Source: an uncultured Blautia sp. | Lineage (GTDB): Bacteria; Bacillota; Clostridia; Lachnospirales; Lachnospiraceae | Direction of reading: 5' to 3' | Length of the DNA stretch: 64,000 nt | Assembly (NCBI GenBank): GCA_900543715.1 | Contig: UQSX01000005.1 | Location: forward strand, 1 to 64,000 | Shown: positions 35,186 through 44,974 of the stretch, piece by piece | Position numbering within the stretch: position 1 is the stretch's first letter | Layout of the letters: each line of letters opens with the position of its first letter | Position numbers and translations under genes: made by a program | Notes under the pieces: model-generated | What the model was told of the DNA's origin: nothing | Seen by the model: the letters and a program-made list of their open reading frames with translations, nothing else | Databases searched by the model: none

Positions 35186-36238
35186 CTATGCAAGCAGTCT
35201 GTCTAAGGCCTGGACCAGTTCCTGGTTTTCTGCCCTGGATCCGGCAGATATACGCAGATAACCCTTCATGTTCCGGATAGAGATGCCTTCTTTTTTCAGG
35301 GCTTCATAGATTTCGCTGCTCCGGTCTGTTTTTATATACAGAAAATTGGTAGCTGTAGGGTACAGCTTCTGGATATCCTGTTTTTTCTCTGCCAAAACTT
35401 TCATAGCCTGATAAAGTTCCTGGGCAGAGGCCTTTATCTGAGCGGTACAGTTCTCTAAGTACTCTTTATGTCCCAGAATCACAGAGCCCACAGCCTGAGT
35501 CATGGAATTTACATTATAAGGCGCCTTCAAAGTTTTCAGGATATTTGTTATTCTGGCATTTGCCCCAGCGAATCCCAGGCGGATAGCCGCCATTCCAAAG
35601 GCCTTGGAACAGGTCTTCAGTACGATCAGATTCTCATAGTTTTCAATCTCATCTAGTACAGAGCCCTCTGAGAATTCCATGTAGGCCTCATCCACCACTA
35701 CCATGGCATCTACGGCGCCTACGATCTTCAGGATATCTTCTCTGCTCATGGTCACCGCTGTGGGATTGCAGGGATTTGAAAATACCAGAAGCTTAGCATT
35801 GCACTGAGCCGCTTTTTCGATAATTTCTTCTGGGGTCACTTCCATATTTTCATCTTTGTTCAGAGCTTCTGCTCTGGCCCCCACCATACGGGTATAAAAA
35901 GTATACATACTGAAATCCGGAAGGATGGTCAGCATACAGTCTCCCTCTCCCAGAAAATTTGGAACTATAATAGAGATCAGCTCGTCTGAACCATTTCCTG
36001 CTGTGAGCAGTTCCGGCTTAACATGAAACAGCTCTCCGAATTTTCGGCACAGTTCTGTAGCATTGGGATCCGGATAGCGGTTAAACTCCACTTCAGAAAC
36101 CGCCTTCAGGATTTCCTGTTTTATATTTTCCGGCATTTCCAAAAAGCTTTCATTGGCATCCAGCCGCACCCGGTAAATCTCTGTCACCGGGTCATATTTG
36201 GGCAGATTCTTCAGCTTTTCAGGCAATTCATAGCTCAT
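35186..36238 (-). CDS. hisC: Histidinol-phosphate aminotransferase HisC
   Basis: A PLP-dependent class I/II aminotransferase of 350 residues acting in step seven. Visible are LDANESF at the N-terminus, GNGSDELI, FSNPCNPTA, DEAYMEF, the PLP-lysine segment KTCSKAFGMAAIRLG and the C-terminal LRISAGSRAEN. GGAG lies eight bases before the ATG at 36238; the longer frame to 36256 overlaps hisG. The gene takes the place between hisG and hisB where hisD is often found. Confidence 0.95.
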   Translation of the reverse strand: MSYELPEKLKNLPKYDPVTEIYRVRLDANESFLEMPENIKQEILKAVSEVEFNRYPDPNATELCRKFGELFHVKPELLTAGNGSDELISIIVPNFLGEGDCMLTILPDFSMYTFYTRMVGARAEALNKDENMEVTPEEIIEKAAQCNAKLLVFSNPCNPTAVTMSREDILKIVGAVDAMVVVDEAYMEFSEGSVLDEIENYENLIVLKTCSKAFGMAAIRLGFAGANARITNILKTLKAPYNVNSMTQAVGSVILGHKEYLENCTAQIKASAQELYQAMKVLAEKKQDIQKLYPTATNFLYIKTDRSSEIYEALKKEGISIRNMKGYLRISAGSRAENQELVQALDRLLA

Positions 36239-36252
36239 GGGACTATCTCCTT

Positions 36253-36897
36253 TCAATTTTTTTCTTTTGCTTTTATATCTTTTTCCACCTTGCCGATCAG
36301 TTCTTCGATTTCTTTCTTCCGCAGTTTCATACTGGCAATATTTACGATCAGTCTGGCGCTGACCTGACAGATGTCCTCAATAACTTCCAATCCATTTTCT
36401 CTCAATGTGGTTCCCGTCTCCACAATGTCTACAATGGCATCGGCCAGACCAAGGACAGGGGCCAGCTCTACAGAGCCTTCAATCTTCACAAGGTCCACGT
36501 CCATATTTTTCCCTTCAAAAAAACTTTTTGCCACATTCATATATTTGCTGGCAATAGTCCTGGTCCGGTACCCCTGGTAAATATCAGTTCCTTTTAAAGC
36601 GGCCAGGGCAAAACGGCATCTGCCGAATCCCAGATCCGCTACCTCATAAAAGGTGCCTCCCTTTTCCATAATGGTGTCTTTTCCCACCACGCCCATATCG
36701 CAGACTCCCGTCTCCACATAGGTGACTACATCTGCCGCCTTTGCCAGAACGATTTCCAGTGACCCGTCCCCTATAGGCATGATCAGTTTTCTTCCTTTTT
36801 CTCTTACATTGGTACAGTCGTATCCCAGACGCTCCAGCATCTCTACGGTTTTATCTTCCAAACGTCCTTTTGTCAGTGCGATTCTAATTGGTCTCAT
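36253..36897 (-). CDS. hisG: ATP phosphoribosyltransferase HisG, short form
   Basis: HisG condenses ATP with PRPP, the first and regulated step. It has 214 residues starting MRPIRIALTKGRLEDKT, with ADVVTYVETGVCDMGVVGKDT, SKYMNVAKSFF and the PRPP loop ADAIVDIVETGTTLRENG. The C-terminal regulatory domain of the long form is missing, which is why the family needs HisZ, encoded immediately upstream. The start overlaps the end of hisZ by 14 bases; an in-frame start at 36933 would deepen the overlap without a ribosome site. Confidence 0.95.
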   Translation of the reverse strand: MRPIRIALTKGRLEDKTVEMLERLGYDCTNVREKGRKLIMPIGDGSLEIVLAKAADVVTYVETGVCDMGVVGKDTIMEKGGTFYEVADLGFGRCRFALAALKGTDIYQGYRTRTIASKYMNVAKSFFEGKNMDVDLVKIEGSVELAPVLGLADAIVDIVETGTTLRENGLEVIEDICQVSARLIVNIASMKLRKKEIEELIGKVEKDIKAKEKN

Positions 36898-38101
36898 TTT
36901 CCCCGGTTCCTTTCTCCATCTGATATTCTTCAATCTTCTCCCCTACCAGATGGACACGGAGGATTCCTCTTTTTTGGGCGTATTCCAGAGTTTCCTCCAA
37001 GGTGTCAAAGACACTGTTTTCCGCCATGATCCCCTTCTCCTCCAGTTCTTTCCGGTACTGAACACTGTCTGGAATGTACTTCAGATCCTGGGTAAAGACC
37101 AGGATTTTCGGCACAGGTTCCGGTTCCGGCTCTTTTCCCTGGCTGGCAAGGTCCACATTAAAGCCAAATCCAATGGCACAATGGTCTTCTCCAAACTGTC
37201 CCAGGAGTGTATCATATCTGCCTCCTGACAGAACCTGTTCTCCCAGTCCCCGGAAATATCCCCGGAATATGATCCCTGTATAGTACTCTGCCAGATTTAC
37301 CAGGCCCAGGTCAATCAGTACCTTGTCACCCAGTCCCAGTTCCTGAAGGTATTCGTAAATCTGCTTTAAGTAATCCAGGCTTTCTCTGGCGCCGTTTTCG
37401 TCAAATAGTTCGTAGGCTTCCTGGAAAACCTCTGCTCCTCCGAAAAGTCTTGGCAGCCTTCTGAGAGCTCTGGCCGCCTTGTTATCTTTGGCTTTTCCGA
37501 GAATATCTGACAGAGCTGCATAGTTCTTCTGTTCCACCAGCTGGCGGATTTCTTCTTTGGTATCGTCGTCAGCATCCAGGCTGTCCATGATAGCCTTAAA
37601 ATATCCGATATGGCAAAGCTCCAGACGGTATCTTCCTTCGCTGACTTTATCCAGACTTCTGGCCGCCAGCTCTACCACCTCCAGGTCTCCCCGCAGAGGC
37701 GAGCCGCCGATAAGTTCGATCCCCACCTGGTTAATCTCTACGCTCTTGCTTTTTCTCTCAGGAAATCCCCGGTATATATTATGGTTATAGTAAAGTCTCA
37801 GTGGTTTCGGCAGTCCTTTCAGCCTTGTAGCTGTCAGTCTGGCTACCGGAGCCGTACAGTCCGGGCAGAGCACCATCAGTCTTCCTTTGGCGTCTGTCAG
37901 CTTATACATGGATTCCTTGGGCAGGTATTTCGCCGCTTTCCCAAAGACATCATAGAACTCAAGGGCCGGCGTCATTACTCTGCGATAACCCTGAGCCACA
38001 AACAGGTCTTTTAATGTTTTTGTCACCTGAGAACGCTGGTCACACTCTCCAAAAAGAAGGTCCCTGGTTCCGTCTGGTGTTATTTTGTCATAATATCTCA
38101 T
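36884..38101 (-). CDS. hisZ: ATP phosphoribosyltransferase regulatory subunit HisZ
   Basis: HisZ is a catalytically dead histidyl-tRNA synthetase relative that forms a hetero-octamer with short HisG and carries the histidine feedback site. The 405 residues show class II synthetase remnants (TPDGTRDLLFGE, LPKESMYKLTDAKGRLMVLCPDCTAPVAR, GGRYDTLLGQFG) but no proper anticodon-binding domain. AAGGGGA precedes the ATG. It is the first gene of the nine-gene operon, with a promoter only 30 bases upstream. Confidence 0.93.
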   Translation of the reverse strand: MRYYDKITPDGTRDLLFGECDQRSQVTKTLKDLFVAQGYRRVMTPALEFYDVFGKAAKYLPKESMYKLTDAKGRLMVLCPDCTAPVARLTATRLKGLPKPLRLYYNHNIYRGFPERKSKSVEINQVGIELIGGSPLRGDLEVVELAARSLDKVSEGRYRLELCHIGYFKAIMDSLDADDDTKEEIRQLVEQKNYAALSDILGKAKDNKAARALRRLPRLFGGAEVFQEAYELFDENGARESLDYLKQIYEYLQELGLGDKVLIDLGLVNLAEYYTGIIFRGYFRGLGEQVLSGGRYDTLLGQFGEDHCAIGFGFNVDLASQGKEPEPEPVPKILVFTQDLKYIPDSVQYRKELEEKGIMAENSVFDTLEETLEYAQKRGILRVHLVGEKIEEYQMEKGTGENETN

Positions 38102-38132
38102 GATTTTGTCCCCTTCACTTTAACGTGCTACC

Positions 38133-38161
38133 ATATTATCATTATAGAGTTTTTATGTCAA
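38133..38161 (-). promoter_or_regulatory. Sigma-A promoter of the his operon
   Basis: TTGACA, 17-base spacer, TAATAT on the minus strand. The predicted leader is only about 25 bases, too short for a T-box or leader-peptide attenuator. Confidence 0.7.
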
Positions 38162-38175
38162 TATTTTTCATTTTT

Positions 38176-38202
38176 ACTATGTTAACGCGGCACAACTATG
38201 TT
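38176..38202. repeat. Direct repeats upstream of the his promoter
   Basis: ACTATGTT occurs at 38176-38183 and 38195-38202, 19 bases apart, upstream of the his -35. The first copy continues as ACTATGTTAAC. Candidate operator. Confidence 0.4.
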
Positions 38203-38236
38203 TTTATTATAGCAGAATCAGATTTTATTGTATAGC

Positions 38237-38279
38237 AAAAAACTGAGAGCCAGGAATCCACCTGTCTCTCAGTTTTTAT
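38237..38279. terminator. Terminator after spmB
   Basis: AAAAACTGAGAG and CTCTCAGTTTTT form a stem with T-runs on both strands, isolating spmB from the his operon. Confidence 0.85.
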
Positions 38280-38292
38280 ATCTCTGATCTGT

Positions 38293-38823
38293 TTACCTGA
38301 GCATCAGCCCCGCCAGGACCACACTGGCTGCAATTCCTCCAAAAGTAGCCAATAGGGCCCCTGCTATGGTATATCTGGTCTTATTCACTCTGGCTGCGAT
38401 AAAGTATACAGAAACTGTATAAAAAATAGTTTCTGTACAGGACATCATGATCGAAGCGATGAGGCCTATCCGGGAGTCGGTTCCAAACTCCTTAAAAATG
38501 TCCAGGACCAGGCCGGTAGCTGCACTGGAAGAAAACATCCGTACGATAGTCAGAGGCACCAGTTCTCCTGGAAAACCAGCATATTCTGTGATCTTCCCGA
38601 TCCCCTCTCCTATGAGATCCAGAAATCCGGAAGCCCTGAGGACTCCCACGGCCACCATGAGCCCGATCAGGGTAGGAAGGATTCCCACTACTGTTTTCAG
38701 CCCATCTTTCGCTCCTTTTACAAATTCCTCATATACTTTGCATTTATTCAGCAGTCCATAGGACACAATGTAAAAAATTACCAGAGGGATACTGATCTGG
38801 GAAAGGAAAACTAAAATCTTCAT
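38293..38823 (-). CDS. spmB: Spore maturation protein SpmB
   Basis: A nucleoside-recognition (Gate) domain membrane protein of 176 residues; in Bacillus, SpmA and SpmB are needed for spore core dehydration. There are about five hydrophobic segments, with GAKDGLKTVVGILPTLIGLMVAVG and MFSSSAATGLVLD typical of SpmB. SpmA is normally encoded next to it; here the upstream gene is mgtA, 62 bases away, and the downstream neighbour is the his operon. It probably depends on read-through or a weak own promoter. Confidence 0.9.
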   Translation of the reverse strand: MKILVFLSQISIPLVIFYIVSYGLLNKCKVYEEFVKGAKDGLKTVVGILPTLIGLMVAVGVLRASGFLDLIGEGIGKITEYAGFPGELVPLTIVRMFSSSAATGLVLDIFKEFGTDSRIGLIASIMMSCTETIFYTVSVYFIAARVNKTRYTIAGALLATFGGIAASVVLAGLMLR

Positions 38824-38885
38824 GTTTCACCTTCCGGCCTTTTCTTTTATTTTACGCGGAAAGACCATATTTTATCCTCTATTTC

Positions 38886-41654
38886 TTAAAGCAGTTCACC
38901 ATAGCGCCGTACATATGCCTTCTTCAGGCTGGTCGCCAATGCTATATACAGCAGGATACACGGGAGCAGATAAGCAAAATAGCTTATGGGCAGGGGTGCA
39001 AATCCCAGCAAAGTGCCAAAAGCTGTAAATGGAATGATTGTAAGCACTGCAATTCCCGCACAGGTAAGCATAGTCAAAGGAGCAGAAGCTCTGCTCTGTA
39101 TAAAAGGAATCTTGGGTGTACGGATCATATGGATAACCAGTGTCTGGCTCCACATAGATTCCACAAACCATCCAGCCTGAAACATAGCAGCGTAAGCAGT
39201 CTGCATTTGAGTCAATTCGGCACCGCTGAAATGATTTTCCAGGTTGTTATACAAAACACCTCCGGACACAAACAATGGGCAGAATATAAAGTACATGAAA
39301 ATATATGTTGTAAAGTCAAAGATAGAGCTGGCAGGCCCGATCCAGGCCATAAAACTGCCCACAGAAGAAGCGTCCCATTTACGAGGTATACGCAGGAACT
39401 CTTCATCTACATTATCCCAGGGAATTGCCGTGCAGGACAGATCATAGATCAGATTGAGGAAAATCAGCTGCACGCTCATCATGGGAAGAAACGGCAGCAA
39501 CGCTGACGCTGCCAGAACAGAAAACATATTTCCGAAATTTGAAGAGGCTGTCATCTTAATGTACTTGATCATGTTTGCATAGGTTTTTCGACCCTCGATA
39601 ATTCCCTGCTCCAGGACCATCAGGTCTTTCTCCAGCAAAATAATGTCTGCCGATTCTTTTGCTACGTCTACGGCAGTATCAACGGAAATACCGATATCCG
39701 CTGATTTCATAGCGGCTGCATCATTCACTCCGTCTCCCATATAGCCTACGGTATGCCCGCTTTCCCGGAGGATGGAAACCACCCGGACTTTCTGATCTGG
39801 CGTCAGTTTTGCAAATACATCTGTTGATTCTGCTGCTCTCGCAAGCTCTTCGTCTTTCATATTGTCTATATCCGGGCCAAGAAGCATGTTACGGACTTTT
39901 AGACCTACCTGTTTACAGATCGTGCGGGTGACTTTATCATTATCTCCTGTCAGGATCTTTGTTGTGACGCCATACTCTTTGAGAGCCCTGATCGCATCTG
40001 CTGTGGATTCCTTAGGAGGGTCAAGGAAAGCCAGGTAGCCAAGCAATACCATATCACATTCATCCTTGACGCCAAATATTCCCACCGGAGAAGGATTGCT
40101 CTTCTGCGCAATGGCTAAAACACGGAATCCATTATCATTCAGATCATCTACTGTTCTTAGAATCCTTCTGCGGATTTCATCCGTCAAGGGCCTTACCTGT
40201 CCTCCCCGTTCTGCAAATGTACAGATAGAAAGCATTTCTTCTACTGCACCCTTAGTAACCATCTGTGTCTTTCCTTTTTTATCCTGTACCACAGTGCTCA
40301 GACGGCGGCGGTTGAAGTCAAAAGGGATTTCATCCACTTTCACATAGGTTTCAGACAGATCTGCAAGCTGGGGATTTTCAGATTCCTCTTCTTCAGTCTT
40401 GCGGATGATCGCCAGGTCCATCAGATTTTTATATCCTGTCTGAAAATAGCTGTTCAGGTAAGCATGGCGCAGTACCCTTGCATCATCTTTTCCGTCTACG
40501 TTCCAATGGTATTCCAGCACAACCTGATCCTGGGTCAGAGTTCCGGTTTTATCTGTACAGAGAATGTCTATGGCACCGAAATTCTGGATAGAATTAAGGT
40601 TTTTGACAATCGTCTGTTTCTTGCTCATAGATACGGCTCCCTTAGCCAGGCAGGTGGTCACGATCATGGGGAGCATTTCCGGTGTCAGGCCAACTGCAAT
40701 AGAAATGCCAAACAGGAAGGCTTCCAGCCAGTCTCCTTTTGTTATGCCATTAACAAAAAACACCAGAGGGACCATGACCATCATAAAACGGATCAGTACC
40801 CAGGAAACTGCATTAACCCCTTTGGTAAAGCTGGTTTCTACTGCCTCTTCAGCTACTGCAGAAGCCATTGTCCCAAAGAGGGTATGGTCCCCTACACGGA
40901 CGACAACTGCCGTTGCGCTGCCGGAAATAACATTGCTCCCCATAAAGGCTATATTGCTGTAGTCTGTAATGGCGTCCTGCTCCGTCTTTATCATTTCAGG
41001 TGTTTTCTCAACAGGTTCACTTTCGCCGGTAAGACTTGCCTGACTGACAAATAAGTCTTTTGCATCCAAAATCCTTATATCTGCAGGAATCATATCTCCT
41101 ACTGACAAGTGTACAATATCACCGACTACCAGGTCATCCATAGGAATTTCCATTGCTTTTTCTCCTTTGCGGCTGACCGTACAAGTAGTGGTAATCATAG
41201 CCAGCAGCTTTTCAGCAGCGCTGCCGCTTCTGGATTCCTGAATAAATCGAAGAGTACCGGAAATCAATACCATTGTGAGAATAATGACTACCGTCAGACA
41301 GTCAAAATCTGCCGGCGTATTGCCAAACATAGAAAACCAGGGAAATATCATATCCGTAATAGCCGATACCGCTGCCAGACAGAGTAAAATAGCCGTAAAT
41401 GGATTCAGAAACGCACCGGCCAGGCGTTTTGGCAGAGATTTTTTCTTTTCGTGGGTCACCCTGTTCGTCCCATATTTACTGCGGCTGGCGGCTGCCTCCT
41501 CCTCATCCAGTCCCCGCAGCGTGGTATGCAGATTTTTCAGCACTGCCTTAACAGAGCTCATGGCTGCAGTCTGAATGCAGCGATTTTCTTCTCTGTCCAG
41601 GATTACTTTTTCTAAGGTCATGTCAGCAGCCTGAGGATTTTTTTTCATATTCAT
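38886..41654 (-). CDS. mgtA: Magnesium-translocating P-type ATPase (MgtA type), copy 1
   Basis: A P3B-type ATPase of 922 residues that imports Mg2+ across the cytoplasmic membrane. Phosphorylation site [11 protein letters not shown] at about 367, dephosphorylation loop [10 protein letters not shown], nucleotide-domain KGAVEEM, hinge [11 protein letters not shown]-terminal cytosolic domain and about ten membrane helices. The ion-site helix [12 protein letters not shown] is typical of MgtA. AAGGAGG lies nine bases before the ATG. The upstream gap of 109 bases has a -10, a weak -35 and tandem 11-base repeats, so this copy is probably activated by a regulator. A second mgtA lies beyond the regulator gene. 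Confidence 0.92.
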   Translation of the reverse strand: MNMKKNPQAADMTLEKVILDREENRCIQTAAMSSVKAVLKNLHTTLRGLDEEEAAASRSKYGTNRVTHEKKKSLPKRLAGAFLNPFTAILLCLAAVSAITDMIFPWFSMFGNTPADFDCLTVVIILTMVLISGTLRFIQESRSGSAAEKLLAMITTTCTVSRKGEKAMEIPMDDLVVGDIVHLSVGDMIPADIRILDAKDLFVSQASLTGESEPVEKTPEMIKTEQDAITDYSNIAFMGSNVISGSATAVVVRVGDHTLFGTMASAVAEEAVETSFTKGVNAVSWVLIRFMMVMVPLVFFVNGITKGDWLEAFLFGISIAVGLTPEMLPMIVTTCLAKGAVSMSKKQTIVKNLNSIQNFGAIDILCTDKTGTLTQDQVVLEYHWNVDGKDDARVLRHAYLNSYFQTGYKNLMDLAIIRKTEEEESENPQLADLSETYVKVDEIPFDFNRRRLSTVVQDKKGKTQMVTKGAVEEMLSICTFAERGGQVRPLTDEIRRRILRTVDDLNDNGFRVLAIAQKSNPSPVGIFGVKDECDMVLLGYLAFLDPPKESTADAIRALKEYGVTTKILTGDNDKVTRTICKQVGLKVRNMLLGPDIDNMKDEELARAAESTDVFAKLTPDQKVRVVSILRESGHTVGYMGDGVNDAAAMKSADIGISVDTAVDVAKESADIILLEKDLMVLEQGIIEGRKTYANMIKYIKMTASSNFGNMFSVLAASALLPFLPMMSVQLIFLNLIYDLSCTAIPWDNVDEEFLRIPRKWDASSVGSFMAWIGPASSIFDFTTYIFMYFIFCPLFVSGGVLYNNLENHFSGAELTQMQTAYAAMFQAGWFVESMWSQTLVIHMIRTPKIPFIQSRASAPLTMLTCAGIAVLTIIPFTAFGTLLGFAPLPISYFAYLLPCILLYIALATSLKKAYVRRYGELL

Positions 41655-41688
41655 TGGTTCTTACCTCCTTCCCCTATTATCTGAAAAT

Positions 41689-41717
41689 AGTATAAAAAAA
41701 CCGCAGGGAAGATCACA
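41689..41717 (-). promoter_or_regulatory. Probable activator-dependent promoter of mgtA copy 1
   Basis: -10 TATACT on the minus strand, with only TGTGAT at the -35 position. The leader is about 28 bases, so there is no magnesium riboswitch. Confidence 0.55.
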
Positions 41718-41727
41718 TGACTAAAAT

Positions 41728-41748
41728 CTTGCGATTTCCTTGCGATTT
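41728..41748 (-). promoter_or_regulatory. Tandem direct repeat, likely regulator site
   Basis: AAATCGCAAG occurs twice (41728-41737 and 41739-41748), 11 bases apart, on one face of the helix and about ten bases upstream of the -35. This spacing is usual for OmpR/PhoB-type half-sites. Confidence 0.6.
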
Positions 41749-41763
41749 GTTAAGAATTAAAGT

Positions 41764-42261
41764 TTAAAGCCTGTCGTTGAATTTATATCCTATGCCCCAG
41801 ATGGTCAAAATATACTCGGGAGCGTCTGGATTTGGTTCGATCTTTTTCCTGAGTTTTCGGATAAACGCCATAATATTGCTGTCATCCAGCAGGTAACTGC
41901 TTTCCCATACTGCCTGATATATCTGCTCCTTTGTAAAAACCTCTCCCCGGTTCCGGGCCAGAAAATATAAAATATCAAATTCTTTAGGTGTCAGTGATAT
42001 TTCCCCGTTATCCCGGGTTACCTTTCGAGATCTTGCATAAATGGCCAGATTTCCGCATTGGATGACATCATTTACAGGCAGCGGCGTTTCTCCATCTCCC
42101 AGTTCCAGCATAAGGGAGCTGGAGGCTCCGCTCAGTAAGTCTTCAATCCCTTCTGCCAGTTCTTCTTTCCCCTGAATATCTGGTGCGGAAATCCGCAGTT
42201 TTTCATGAAGCCATTTAAGCAGGGAGGAATCCAGACTGATCAGGCCAATGTTCTTTTTCAT
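41764..42261 (-). CDS. Winged-helix regulator without receiver domain (OmpR type C-terminal domain)
   Basis: A 165-residue protein. The C-terminal 95 residues are a clear OmpR/PhoB winged helix: ISLTPKEFDILYFLARNRGEVFTKEQIY, then the recognition helix NIMAFIRKLRKKIE and the wing ILTIWGIGYKF. The N-terminal 70 residues (MKKNIGLISLDSSLLKWLHEKL) are too short for a receiver and lack the aspartate phosphorylation pattern, so it is not a standard response regulator. No histidine kinase is adjacent. It lies between two mgtA genes, 18 bases after the second, and the 11-base repeats before copy 1 would suit it. The signal it senses is unknown. Confidence 0.8.
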   Translation of the reverse strand: MKKNIGLISLDSSLLKWLHEKLRISAPDIQGKEELAEGIEDLLSGASSSLMLELGDGETPLPVNDVIQCGNLAIYARSRKVTRDNGEISLTPKEFDILYFLARNRGEVFTKEQIYQAVWESSYLLDDSNIMAFIRKLRKKIEPNPDAPEYILTIWGIGYKFNDRL

Positions 42262-42279
42262 GTGAGACTCCTCCTTTCC

Positions 42280-44934
42280 TTAACACAGTTCATGGTATTT
42301 TTTTACATACCAGCCTTTTGCCAGAGTAACCAGCAGCAAATACAAAAGTACGGCCCCTATCAGAAAGCCAAAATAGAAAAGCGGCAAAGCTGTCAGACCG
42401 ATCAGCTCTCCCAGAGGGGTAAAGGTCAAAACAGTAAAAAGCAGGATTCCCAGTGTAGTGACCAGCATCATGGGAGGGGAGGGCTTACTTTGGAACAGAG
42501 GTATTTTTTTCGTCCGCAGCAAATGCAGGATCAGGGTCTGAGACCACATAGATTCCAAAAACCATCCGGTCTGAAAAAGAGCTATAAATCTGGCCTGTTC
42601 AGCAGTCCCGGATAATGACCAATAACTGCCGCCGCATACTGCAGGACAGCAGACGAAAAACAGGAATACAAAAGTCAGAAGGTCAAAGATCGTACTGATA
42701 GGGCCAAAAAATCTCATAAAACGCCCTAGAGTCCGTCCAGACCACTCTAAGGGCTTTGAGCAGGCATCCTGGTCCACATGATCCCAGGGAAGGACAAGAC
42801 AAAGGGTATCGTAAAGAAGATTCAGGAGCAGGAGCTGCACAGAAGTCATTGGAAAAAAGGGCAGCAATATGCCTGCAGCTACAATGGATAAAATATTGCC
42901 AAAGTTGGAAGAGGCCGTAATCCTGATATATTTGGACATATTGGAAAAGGCCTTTCGTCCTTCCAAAATCCCCTCCTCCAATACATTCAGATCCTTCTTC
43001 AATAAAATTACATCTGCACTCTCTTTAACAGCTTCTGCCGCCGTATCTACAGAAATTCCCACATCTGATTCCACTATCGCAGGCAGGTCATTCATTCCAT
43101 CTCCCAAAAATCCGACGGTATGTCCGTTTTCCTGTAAGACTTGGAGGATTGTGACCTTTTGTTTCGGAGACAGTTCTGCAAAAACCGCTGTATTTTCAAT
43201 GCAGATCATCTTTTCATCTTCTGACAGGGTATCCATTTCCCTGCCAGTCAGGATCTGTGCCTCCTGGATTCCCAGACGCCGGCAGACAGACGCCGTAATA
43301 TCCTTCTGGTCTCCCGTCAGTACTTTGATTTCCACATGAAGGTTTTTCAGCTTTTGGATTGCGTCAGTGGCTGTTTTTTTAGGCGCGTCAAAAAATGCCA
43401 GATACCCCAAAAGAGTCAGTTCCTGTTCATCTCCTGCATCCATTTCTTCTCTATCTGTTTTCTTATAAGCCACTGCCAGGACCTTCATGCCGTCCTCCAG
43501 CATTTCATCCACAATGGCATGGATACTGGAAAAACCGTCCGTTTCCATCAGGCTTCGTTTTCCCTTGTACTCAATATAACGGCAGCGTCTGCATACATCA
43601 TCTATACTCCCTTTGACGATCAGCAGGTTCTGACCTTTGTTCTTTACAAGGACACTGGCAAACTTTCTATCATAATCAAATGGCTGCTCATCCAGTTTCA
43701 GATACTGTCGGGCAAGTTCAGCAAAATGAGTTTCATGCTCTGGCATCTCCCGGCATCTGAGGACGGCGGTATCCAGATGGTTGGCCACTCCAGTATGATA
43801 CAGACTGTTCAGGTAACCATAGTCCAGCACCATTTCACTTTCATTTCCCAGAATATCCATATAGTATTCCAGCAAAATCCTGTCACCTGTCAAGGTACCT
43901 GTCTTATCTACACAAAGTACATCCATGCTGCCGAATCCCTGCATGGCATTGATGTTTTTCACTACAGTCTGTTTTTGTCCCATGGCAGCACAGCCCTTTG
44001 CAAGACAGGCATTAATAACCATAGGCAGCAATTCTGGCGTCAGTCCCACCGCTGCAGACAGCCCGAACAAGAATGCAGAAAACCAATTTCCTTTTGTCAG
44101 TCCCCAGGCTGCGAAAACAACCGGGACCAATACTGCCATAAAGCGGATCAGTACCCATGCAATAGAGTTAGCGCCCTGGTCAAATCTGTTTTTTCGATTT
44201 GATTCTTCCCCGGAGAAACCTCCGTAAACCGTATCCTGGCCTACTGCCAGTACCACCCCTTCTGCCGCTCCCCCAGTCACAGAGGAGCCCATGAATCCAA
44301 TATTGCTGTATTGGTTATAAGTTTTGGATTTTTCCATGGGCAGGATACCGGCATCTTTTTCCAGTATGGCGCTTTCTCCTGTAATAACCGATTGTGAGAC
44401 AAACAAATCCTTTGTCCATGTCAGACGTATATCTGCCGGAATACGGTCTCCGGCAAAAAGACGGACTACATCTCCCACCACCAGATCTGAAGAAGAAATC
44501 TCCTTCCATTCTCCATCTCTGCGTACAGTCACAGTAGAATGGAGCAGACTTGTCAGATGATCTGCAGTACGTTTTGCACGCATTTCCTGGATAAAGCGCA
44601 GTATTCCGCTGACCAGCAGCATAGACAGGATTATCATAACTGTAGTCAGATCCCGGCTGAAATTTGATGCAAGAATCACATCTGTTATAAATGAAATAAC
44701 CGCTAAAATAAATAAAATAATTGTAAACGGATTGATAAAGGCTCTCTTCAGTCGATATAAAACAGAGTCCCTGGCTCGTCCTGCTAACAGATTACTGCCA
44801 TACTGACGGCGCCTTTTTTCAATCTGCTCAGTGTCATATCCCTTCCCGGAAATTTGAAGATCACGATATAATATATCGATTCCTGTATGTGCATAGTGAA
44901 AAACCCGTCGGTGGATCGACCTGTCATTTTTCAT
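42280..44934 (-). CDS. mgtA: Magnesium-translocating P-type ATPase (MgtA type), copy 2
   Basis: An 884-residue paralogue of the copy at 38886, with CVDKTGTLTGDR (about 343), VITGESAILE, KGSIDDV and GDGMNDLPAI. The ion-site helix LTPELLPMVINACLAKG matches the MgtA group. The two copies differ throughout, so this is not a recent duplication. The start at 44934 has TTGGAGG six to eight bases upstream; the frame reaches 44991 without a ribosome site. It follows the OGG-type gene by 40 bases, and the regulator follows it by 18. Confidence 0.9.
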   Translation of the reverse strand: MKNDRSIHRRVFHYAHTGIDILYRDLQISGKGYDTEQIEKRRRQYGSNLLAGRARDSVLYRLKRAFINPFTIILFILAVISFITDVILASNFSRDLTTVMIILSMLLVSGILRFIQEMRAKRTADHLTSLLHSTVTVRRDGEWKEISSSDLVVGDVVRLFAGDRIPADIRLTWTKDLFVSQSVITGESAILEKDAGILPMEKSKTYNQYSNIGFMGSSVTGGAAEGVVLAVGQDTVYGGFSGEESNRKNRFDQGANSIAWVLIRFMAVLVPVVFAAWGLTKGNWFSAFLFGLSAAVGLTPELLPMVINACLAKGCAAMGQKQTVVKNINAMQGFGSMDVLCVDKTGTLTGDRILLEYYMDILGNESEMVLDYGYLNSLYHTGVANHLDTAVLRCREMPEHETHFAELARQYLKLDEQPFDYDRKFASVLVKNKGQNLLIVKGSIDDVCRRCRYIEYKGKRSLMETDGFSSIHAIVDEMLEDGMKVLAVAYKKTDREEMDAGDEQELTLLGYLAFFDAPKKTATDAIQKLKNLHVEIKVLTGDQKDITASVCRRLGIQEAQILTGREMDTLSEDEKMICIENTAVFAELSPKQKVTILQVLQENGHTVGFLGDGMNDLPAIVESDVGISVDTAAEAVKESADVILLKKDLNVLEEGILEGRKAFSNMSKYIRITASSNFGNILSIVAAGILLPFFPMTSVQLLLLNLLYDTLCLVLPWDHVDQDACSKPLEWSGRTLGRFMRFFGPISTIFDLLTFVFLFFVCCPAVCGGSYWSLSGTAEQARFIALFQTGWFLESMWSQTLILHLLRTKKIPLFQSKPSPPMMLVTTLGILLFTVLTFTPLGELIGLTALPLFYFGFLIGAVLLYLLLVTLAKGWYVKKYHELC

Positions 44935-44974
44935 CTCTCTCGCCTCCAAATATTTTTCTAGTCCTCTTTTATGT

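Noticed and set aside
38102..38236. His leader peptide or T-box
   Set aside because: Promoter and start codon are too close, and no run of histidine codons was seen.
41655..41763. Magnesium riboswitch (M-box) for mgtA
   Set aside because: The predicted leader is about 28 bases and the gap has no folded M-box-like core.
43336..44202. 288-codon plus-strand frame
   Set aside because: Antisense to mgtA copy 2.
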